Shown: piece after piece, positions 6,340 through 9,916 of the stretch
Layout: each line of letters starts with the position of its first letter
How positions within the stretch are numbered: position 1 is the first letter of the stretch
From: JAQICX01 sp964441455
GTDB lineage: Bacteria; Verrucomicrobiota; Kiritimatiellia; JAQICX01
Reading direction: 5' to 3'
Assembly (NCBI GenBank): GCA_964441455.1
Contig: CAYTUX010000287.1
Location: 1-9,916 of the forward strand
DNA length: 9,916 nucleotides
Notes under the pieces: generated by a model
What the model was told of the DNA's origin: nothing
The model's database searches: none
What the model saw: only the letters and a program-made list of their open reading frames with translations
Made by a program: the position numbers and the translations under genes

Positions 6340-7152
6340 ATGATAAACGAGATTATATTCTTCAATTGCCCACATTGTCAATCAGAGCTCAAGTTGCCGC
6401 CTGAGGTGGCAAGTCCGGGAGAGATAATCGAATGTCCAGCTTGCTACAAGAACATTCAGGTTCCTCGACCTCAACCAATCACAAAGAGAATCGCCGCTAG
6501 AAAGCCGACGCCACCGTCCCCGTCCGTATCCACAAAGCCGTGTCCGTACTGCGGTAAATCAAACCCCACTTTTGCAATCAAATGTAAACATTGTGGCTCA
6601 GATTTCGTTGAAGCAAAAAAACATCAACCTAGCAATTTAAGAAAGTGCAGAGGCTGTGGCCAAACTGTCCATCCCACCGCAGAAACTTGCCCTCACTGCG
6701 GCATCAAAAACCCTGTCATCACAAAGACATCTACGGAAAACAATGCTGACGGCGCCGGCTGTATTCTTATAAGTATAGTTATAGTAATAGTTGTCTGCAT
6801 ATGGGGTTATAGATCTTGTTGTTCTATGTTTGATATATTTAAGCTCTCACCAGAGCAACAAGCGGAATCTAATAAGAGACGTAGACTAGAAGAAAGAGTT
6901 GGCAGTAAAGACGGAGCCTACATCATGTCACAGCAGTTCGTTAAGGAAATTCTTAAATCCCCTCGTTCTGCAAAGTTCCCGTGGTATGATAATTCATTTG
7001 TTACCGACCTTGGAGATGGTCGATATGTTGTTTATGCTTACGTTGATGCACAAAACGCCTATGGTGCTATGATGCGGACTAAGTATATGTGTACCATAAA
7101 ATACACAGGAAACGACAATTGGCGATGTACAGGAGTCGAAATGTTGGAATGA
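6340..7152 (+). CDS. zinc-ribbon membrane protein 2 with LKSPxxAKFP-type C-terminal domain
   Basis: This 270-residue protein carries three cysteine modules: C10-C13-C32-C35 (MJ0042-like), C68-C71-C82-C85 and C103-C106-C117-C120. A proline-rich linker (43-64) separates the first two. One transmembrane helix lies at about 141-157, with cysteines at both edges. The C-terminal domain (about 185-270) shows QQFVKEILKSPRSAKFP and YVDAQNAYGAMMRTKY. I know this pattern from many small bacterial membrane-anchored or zinc-ribbon proteins, but I cannot give it a functional name. The ATG at 6340 follows a strong GAGGGAG; the GTG at 6253 would only translate the shared leader. It shares fingers and architecture with the preceding gene but carries a different C-terminal cargo, as if the anchor had been duplicated and the tail swapped. 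Confidence 0.88.
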   Translation: MINEIIFFNCPHCQSELKLPPEVASPGEIIECPACYKNIQVPRPQPITKRIAARKPTPPSPSVSTKPCPYCGKSNPTFAIKCKHCGSDFVEAKKHQPSNLRKCRGCGQTVHPTAETCPHCGIKNPVITKTSTENNADGAGCILISIVIVIVVCIWGYRSCCSMFDIFKLSPEQQAESNKRRRLEERVGSKDGAYIMSQQFVKEILKSPRSAKFPWYDNSFVTDLGDGRYVVYAYVDAQNAYGAMMRTKYMCTIKYTGNDNWRCTGVEMLE

Positions 7153-7186
7153 CATAAACTGAATTTGCAATAAAAGTTAACTGTTA

Positions 7187-7297
7187 TTTCACCAACCTAC
7201 CAATCAGGGGTTAAAACATCACCCTTTAGATTATTAACAAACATTATAATGCATTATTTTACGAACATTCGTATAATAATTGATAGGATAAGAACAT
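7187..7297 (+). promoter_or_regulatory. shared leader, copy 3 (before the 182-residue gene)
   Basis: This is the most diverged copy. TTTCA, ACCAATCA, TTTAGATTATTAACAA and TTACGAACATTCGTATAAT are recognisable in the same order and spacing as in copies 1 and 2. The hairpin is AGGGGT (7206-7211) with ACCCTT (7221-7226), an almost complete base replacement that keeps pairing. TACGAA-CA-TTCGTA forms a perfect 6-bp palindrome overlapping the TATAAT hexamer. AGGATAAG (7285-7292) serves as the ribosome-binding site. It sits directly after the second zinc-ribbon gene. Confidence 0.7.
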
Positions 7298-7846
7298 ATG
7301 AACATGTATTCAAAATACTCCTCTTTAAAACATACTATTGAAGATTTATTTGGAGTCAACGCTTGGTATGAGCTAAAAGAGACAGACTCAATTACTGTTT
7401 GGAAAAAATATATAATAAAGACACTAAAAGCTATACAAATTTCAATTCACCAGACAGTAAAAATCTATGATGCTGAATGGTTACTAGAGGTTGATGATAT
7501 TATCAACAAGGGGATTGATTCAGCAAAAAAGACTGATTCAATTGATGAACTTATTTCAGTTCTCGCAGGAACAATGATTAATGTTTCTTTTCAACAAGTT
7601 GGACATATGCCGCGTAGAAAAAGATCTGATTTAAATATTACATTGAAAAAAAACAATTGGAATTTCAACAGCTATCGGTCCGTTATGTACGTTCAAAGTC
7701 CCGAACAGAAAGAATATAGGTTTTGGTGTCAACAACAAGAACAAATGGGTTTTGAAAAACAACTGGAGATAAAAGCTAAATATGAAAAGAACAGGAGCAA
7801 GCTTACCTACTCAGAATGGTGTAATACAAATGAAACATCCACTTAA
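7298..7846 (+). CDS. hypothetical soluble protein, 182 residues
   Basis: I do not recognise a family. The protein is predicted soluble, with no signal peptide, membrane helix or paired cysteines. It is rich in Lys, Glu, Asn, Gln and aromatic residues. The N-terminal 110 residues look mainly helical (for example VWKKYIIKTLKAIQISIHQ and the segment around DELISVLAGTMINVSF). The tail (about 115-182) is basic and polar, with WNFNSYRSVMYVQSPEQKE and a charged helix. No catalytic motif is visible. The ATG at 7298 follows AGGATAAG at good spacing; a second in-frame ATG at 7304 is possible. It is not a paralogue of the zinc-ribbon proteins but has their leader, so it is probably co-regulated with them. 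Its base composition appears more AT-rich than theirs, consistent with independent origin. Confidence 0.75.
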   Translation: MNMYSKYSSLKHTIEDLFGVNAWYELKETDSITVWKKYIIKTLKAIQISIHQTVKIYDAEWLLEVDDIINKGIDSAKKTDSIDELISVLAGTMINVSFQQVGHMPRRKRSDLNITLKKNNWNFNSYRSVMYVQSPEQKEYRFWCQQQEQMGFEKQLEIKAKYEKNRSKLTYSEWCNTNETST

Positions 7847-7914
7847 GAGACACTTCATACTCGACCTGTTAAATTGAAGTTGAATTAAAAGATATATTTA
7901 AGACTGAATAAGAT

Positions 7915-8284
7915 CGCCCTCAATATATTGTTATTAAGAGCTGTTAGCCCTATCATGGTTTCCACGAGGGCAAGCCCCGAGATGAACATCTTTTTCTTCT
8001 CCGTACTACAATCCTAACAATCTTACGCTTGTCAACTTTTCATGATAACGAGGATCCCGCATACCGGGATTCCCAAACCAATAATTTTAAAGAGAAACCA
8101 AAGTTGCTAACATGCATTGTTCCATAATCCCTGATGCTGGACAACAGAGCTATAATACTATTGCTTTCTCTTTAAAAGAGACTGCTGTGGGCTTATAAAA
8201 CATATACATAAAAGTGTTTACCACCTGAAAAATGTTACACTTGCACACTTTTACGTCCTTAAAAGTGTGATTTTCTTTTTTTTT
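7915..8284 (+). ncRNA. possible structured RNA ending in an intrinsic terminator
   Basis: This gene-free stretch has an unusual run of separate stem-loops on one strand. They are GCCCTC/GAGGGC (7916-7921/7966-7971), GGATCCCG/CGGGATTC around CATAC (8052-8072), and a perfect 13-bp pair TTTTAAAGAGAAA/TTTCTCTTTAAAA (8085-8097/8165-8177) enclosing TTGTtCCA/TGGACAA (8117-8144). A strong terminator follows. No conserved bases of RNase P RNA, tmRNA or SRP RNA are visible. It contains a piece of dispersed sequence (AATCTTACGCTTG, 8019-8031, inverted at about 8865-8877), so it could equally be repeat debris. Confidence 0.25.
8244..8284 (+). terminator. intrinsic terminator with a competing upstream arm
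   Basis: CACACTTTTA (8244-8253) and TAAAAGTGTG (8260-8269) form a perfect 10-bp stem with a six-base loop, followed by ATTTTC and a run of ten T (8275-8284). It is a strong plus-strand terminator, 400 bases after the last gene. TAAAAGTGT (8209-8217) is a second perfect partner for the stem's left arm, so a competing hairpin can form, as in attenuators. Confidence 0.85.
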
Positions 8285-8418
8285 GCTTGAAAAAGTTGTT
8301 TGTTTGAGCTACTACCTATTTAAAGGTTCTGTCAAAAGTTTCAATGGTGATGTGTATCTTTTAGAGCAAAACTCTATTTTTCGTGTGTTTCGTACTACAA
8401 CCCTTCATTTTCTTGTTA

Positions 8419-8448
8419 TTTGCCATTTCGCTTTGCTCCATTGCTTTA
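8419..8448. repeat. 30-bp dispersed repeat, inverted copy of 2099-2128
   Basis: It matches the reverse complement of 2099-2128 at 28 of 30 bases (starts TTTGCCATTTCGCT, ends GCTCCATTGCTTTA). On the left it is separated from the half stem-loop repeat by only a few bases, whereas here about 200 bases lie between it and the stem-loop at 8665. Insertion or deletion has therefore occurred in one of the two places. Confidence 0.85.
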
Positions 8449-8650
8449 GACATGCTAAAGCCTCTTACCCTGCGGTCGTTTGATCGATTATTTTCCAGAA
8501 CTTTTTTAACATTTTTATTATAAACAACTTATAACACCATTTTGTGAATGTCAACTTTTTCTTTTTTGGGAACGCAGATGACACAGATTTTAGGGATTAT
8601 CGCTAATAATTATTTATTTAATCTTTTATATCTGCGAACATCTGTAAGGA

Positions 8651-8750
8651 ACCGACCAACGGGAGATAGGCTGGAGTTTTCGACAGCAATGACCCCGCCC
8701 TTACTTTGAATTTTAAGAGATTCAAAGTGAGGGCGGGGGAATGGCCTATC
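8651..8750. repeat. complete nested stem-loop repeat
   Basis: A 19-bp stem (8693-8711 with 8720-8738; one G-T pair, eight-base loop) runs from CCCCGCCC through ACTTTGAAT and back. An outer 7-bp stem GATAGGC/GCCTATC (8665-8671/8744-8750) closes around it. The left copy at 2005-2093 is the reverse complement but lacks one GC arm. Size and form resemble a REP/MITE-type element. No coding sequence is present. Confidence 0.85.
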
Positions 8751-8800
8751 AGCGTCATCCTTGTTCCTTTATAAACCTTTCAAGAGAAATTCTTTTGGTT

Positions 8801-8846
8801 GCCTGCCTGTGCGATGCTCGCAGGGCAGACAGGCGGCTATGCCGCC
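8801..8846. repeat. pair of GC-rich hairpins
   Basis: GCCTG...GCGA (8801-8814) pairs imperfectly with TCGC...CAGGC (8818-8834). It is followed at once by the perfect hairpin GGCGGC-TAT-GCCGCC (8832-8846). The cluster is much richer in GC than its surroundings and has no T-run, so it is more likely a dispersed palindromic element than a terminator. Confidence 0.6.
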
Positions 8847-9066
8847 CTAGGAACTCTGTGTCTCAAGCGTAAGATTATGCAGCACCAAATGCAAATACTT
8901 CTGGAAAACCAAGTCAACCCATTTAACAATTCACCTACCTTTTCTAACCTTCCTTCTTTTTTAATCTTAACAATATGATATCTCACTCCTCTTTCTATTA
9001 AATTTACTAAAAGTCCACTTCCTTTAAATCATTTATCATGACGGAATATATACGTAAAACAAATTC

Positions 9067-9114
9067 AAAAACGGGATATTTGATGATTCAATCAACATTT
9101 ATCCCGTTTTTTTT
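9067..9114. terminator. bidirectional intrinsic terminator
   Basis: AAAAACGGGATA (9067-9078) and TATCCCGTTTTT (9100-9111) form a perfect 12-bp stem that runs into further T. An inner stem TTGAT/ATCAA (9080-9084/9091-9095) shortens the loop. A-tract and T-tract flank the GC core, so it can work in both directions. No intact gene points at it from either side, which suggests genes were lost here or that an RNA is transcribed. Confidence 0.85.
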
Positions 9115-9130
9115 GCGAAAATGTTTGATT

Positions 9131-9281
9131 GTTGTGTTGCTTCGCAACCTATCTATATAGATGCCGATTTTTTCCTGCAAGCTCGGCGCTCCCGAAATCA
9201 CTTCCCCCGTCAGATCCAAAGTGCTCCTCCCCTGCTTAGGGGAGGTGTCGCGCGAAGCGTGACGGAGGGGTTCTTCATTCA
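9131..9281. repeat. 108-bp dispersed repeat joined to complete stem-loop element (right copy)
   Basis: Positions 9131-9238 repeat 82-189. The sequence continues unbroken into the stem-loop element. CCTCCCCT-GCTT-AGGGGAGG forms a stem at 9226-9245, TCGCGC-GAA-GCGTGA forms a second, and CCCC..CGTCA (about 9204-9212) can pair with TGACG..GGGG near 9260-9270 to close a cruciform. This is the uninterrupted version of what is split at 82-380. Short frames through it (reading PLLRGGVARSVTEG or RHASRDTSPKQGRS) are repeat artefacts. Confidence 0.9.
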
Positions 9282-9347
9282 CCCAGCTACTAAAATAGTA
9301 ACTATGTTAAATGTATAGTTTAAGTTTTTTCAGTTTAGTAGCTGGGT
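9281..9347. repeat. 67-bp palindromic element with 14-bp inverted ends
   Basis: ACCCAGCTACTAAA (9281-9294) and TTTAGTAGCTGGGT (9334-9347) are perfect inverted repeats. A smaller pair AACTAT/ATAGTT (9300-9305/9315-9320) lies inside. It begins exactly where the stem-loop element ends (TTCTTCATTCA), and the related copy at 340-380 is followed by different sequence. It may be a tiny non-autonomous insertion or a stem-loop regulatory site. Confidence 0.7.
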
Positions 9348-9440
9348 CGATGTTCGACGTTCTCACCTTTTCCTCTTCCTCCTTCCTTGTCTTCCTTTCT
9401 CGGCCTTTCTCGGTGGTCATCGGTAGCTAAAATCTTCCTT

Positions 9441-9515
9441 TCCCCCACCAGACCCAAAGTGCTCCTCCCCTGTTTAGGGGAGGTGTCGCGCGAAGCGTGA
9501 CGGAGGGGTTCTTCC
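9441..9515. repeat. complete GC-rich stem-loop element, further copy
   Basis: It runs from CCCCCACCAGACCCAAAGTG through CTCCTCCCCTGTTTAGGGGAGG to GACGGAGGGGTTCTTCC. It is the same element as at 9200-9281 without the upstream 70 bases, so the stem-loop unit can stand alone. The two small hairpins are preserved. Confidence 0.88.
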
Positions 9516-9916
9516 AACTTTTTCTCTGCGTTCTCCGTGCCTCTGCGCAAGACATCTCTTCATTTCTTTTTGCGTCATTTGCGACCTCTGCGTTAAAACC
9601 TCTTCCAAAGATTGCTGACTTGTTGTAGAATTTTGTGAAGTTAATACTTTTATTGGAACAATAAAAATATTAACAAACAAAATAATACAACATATTCTAA
9701 TTAGTGAAATCAGCGAAATTCGTTGGTCAAAACTCTTCTCTTTTTCTTCTTTGCGTTCTTCGCGGTTAAATCTTATTGTTTTTTCTTCATTCGTGCAGAT
9801 TCGAGTGATTCGTGGTTAACCCTCTTCTCTTATTTTTTCCTGCAGGCTCGCATTCCCGATGGGGCAAGCCCACCGGAGATCTCCTTGTCTCAAGCGTAGC
9901 GGGTGATTGAAAAAAT
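9516..9916. other. gene-free right end with degenerate short repeats
   Basis: I see no gene. The stretch carries recurring motifs of the type CTCTGCG, TTTGCGTTCTTCGCGG and GTGATTCGTGGTTAA, spaced irregularly. Similar motifs are at 2150-2180. The last 60 bases (GGGGCAAGCCCACCGG, CTCAAGCGTAGCGGG) recall phrases at 7965-7980 and 8862-8877. Confidence 0.5.

Larger units (their letters stand above)
8285..9066. other. gene-free region made of repeat fragments
   Basis: I find no supportable gene. A 66-codon frame at 8283-8483 starts with TTG inside the terminator T-run and covers a dispersed repeat. On the minus strand, about 8855-9030, a frame reads NLIERGVRYHIVKIKKEG and may be the remnant of a lost gene, but it has no start codon. 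Positions 8575-8650 contain degenerate CGCAGAT...CATCTG motifs. Named repeats within the region are listed separately. Confidence 0.5.

Noticed and set aside
7915..8284. Known housekeeping RNA (RNase P RNA, tmRNA, SRP RNA, 6S RNA)
   Set aside because: I could not find the conserved core motifs of RNase P RNA, tmRNA or SRP RNA, and nothing suggested 6S RNA. It is kept only as a low-confidence structured region.
9088..9680. Four short frames reading like PLLRGGVARSVTEG or RHASRDTSPKQGRS
   Set aside because: They are translations of the GC-rich stem-loop repeat on both strands and not genes.
1..9916. CRISPR array
   Set aside because: Repeats are irregularly spaced, differ in length and orientation, and lack unique spacers of uniform size.

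Overview
The window is an AT-rich stretch of bacterial chromosome carrying five convincing protein genes. They sit between intergenic belts packed with short dispersed repeats and stem-loops. There is no rRNA, tRNA, CRISPR array, transposase or integrase gene that I can see. The organism cannot be fixed from sequence alone. The two-CxxC N-terminal finger (FNCPHC...ECPSC...EVP) on membrane proteins, the AAA_14/DUF4143 ATPase and the GC-rich dispersed repeats remind me of uncultured anaerobes around the PVC group (Lentisphaerota, Kiritimatiellota, Verrucomicrobiota). That is a weak inference.

Layout. Positions 1-448 are repeat debris. Positions 449-623 form one long centred imperfect palindrome. 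Positions 631-1845 (minus) encode an AAA_14/DUF4143 ATPase with a good sigma-70-like promoter. Positions 1846-2466 are non-coding, with operator-like repeats and half of a dispersed stem-loop repeat. Positions 2467-5013 (minus) encode a complete UvrD/PcrA-type helicase with an acidic linker and a C-terminal zinc finger. Divergently from it run three plus-strand genes: a zinc-ribbon membrane protein (5286-6029), a second zinc-ribbon membrane protein with a different C-terminal domain (6340-7152), and a soluble 182-residue protein I do not recognise (7298-7846). From 7847 to the end there is no gene I can support. That region holds two intrinsic terminators, a possible structured RNA, several palindromes and further copies of the repeats found at the left end.

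How it may fit together. The strongest unexplained signal is a leader of about 105-110 nt repeated upstream of all three plus-strand genes, although the third protein is not related to the first two. The leader keeps a small hairpin by compensatory change, a nearly constant block (TTATTAACAA) and a block CGAACA...TATAATAATTG just before the ribosome-binding site. The three genes are therefore probably controlled, or were assembled, as a set. The same four-cysteine finger is fused to the helicase C-terminus and opens both membrane proteins, which links the helicase to the set. I can see a candidate module (helicase, two membrane zinc-ribbon proteins, one soluble partner), but its function is unknown and a defence role would be speculation.

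The flanks repeat each other. A 108-bp direct repeat (82-189 and 9131-9238) brackets nearly the whole window, and two further repeats are inverted between 2005-2128 and 8419-8726. The gene block lies in a rearrangement-prone, accessory-like setting.
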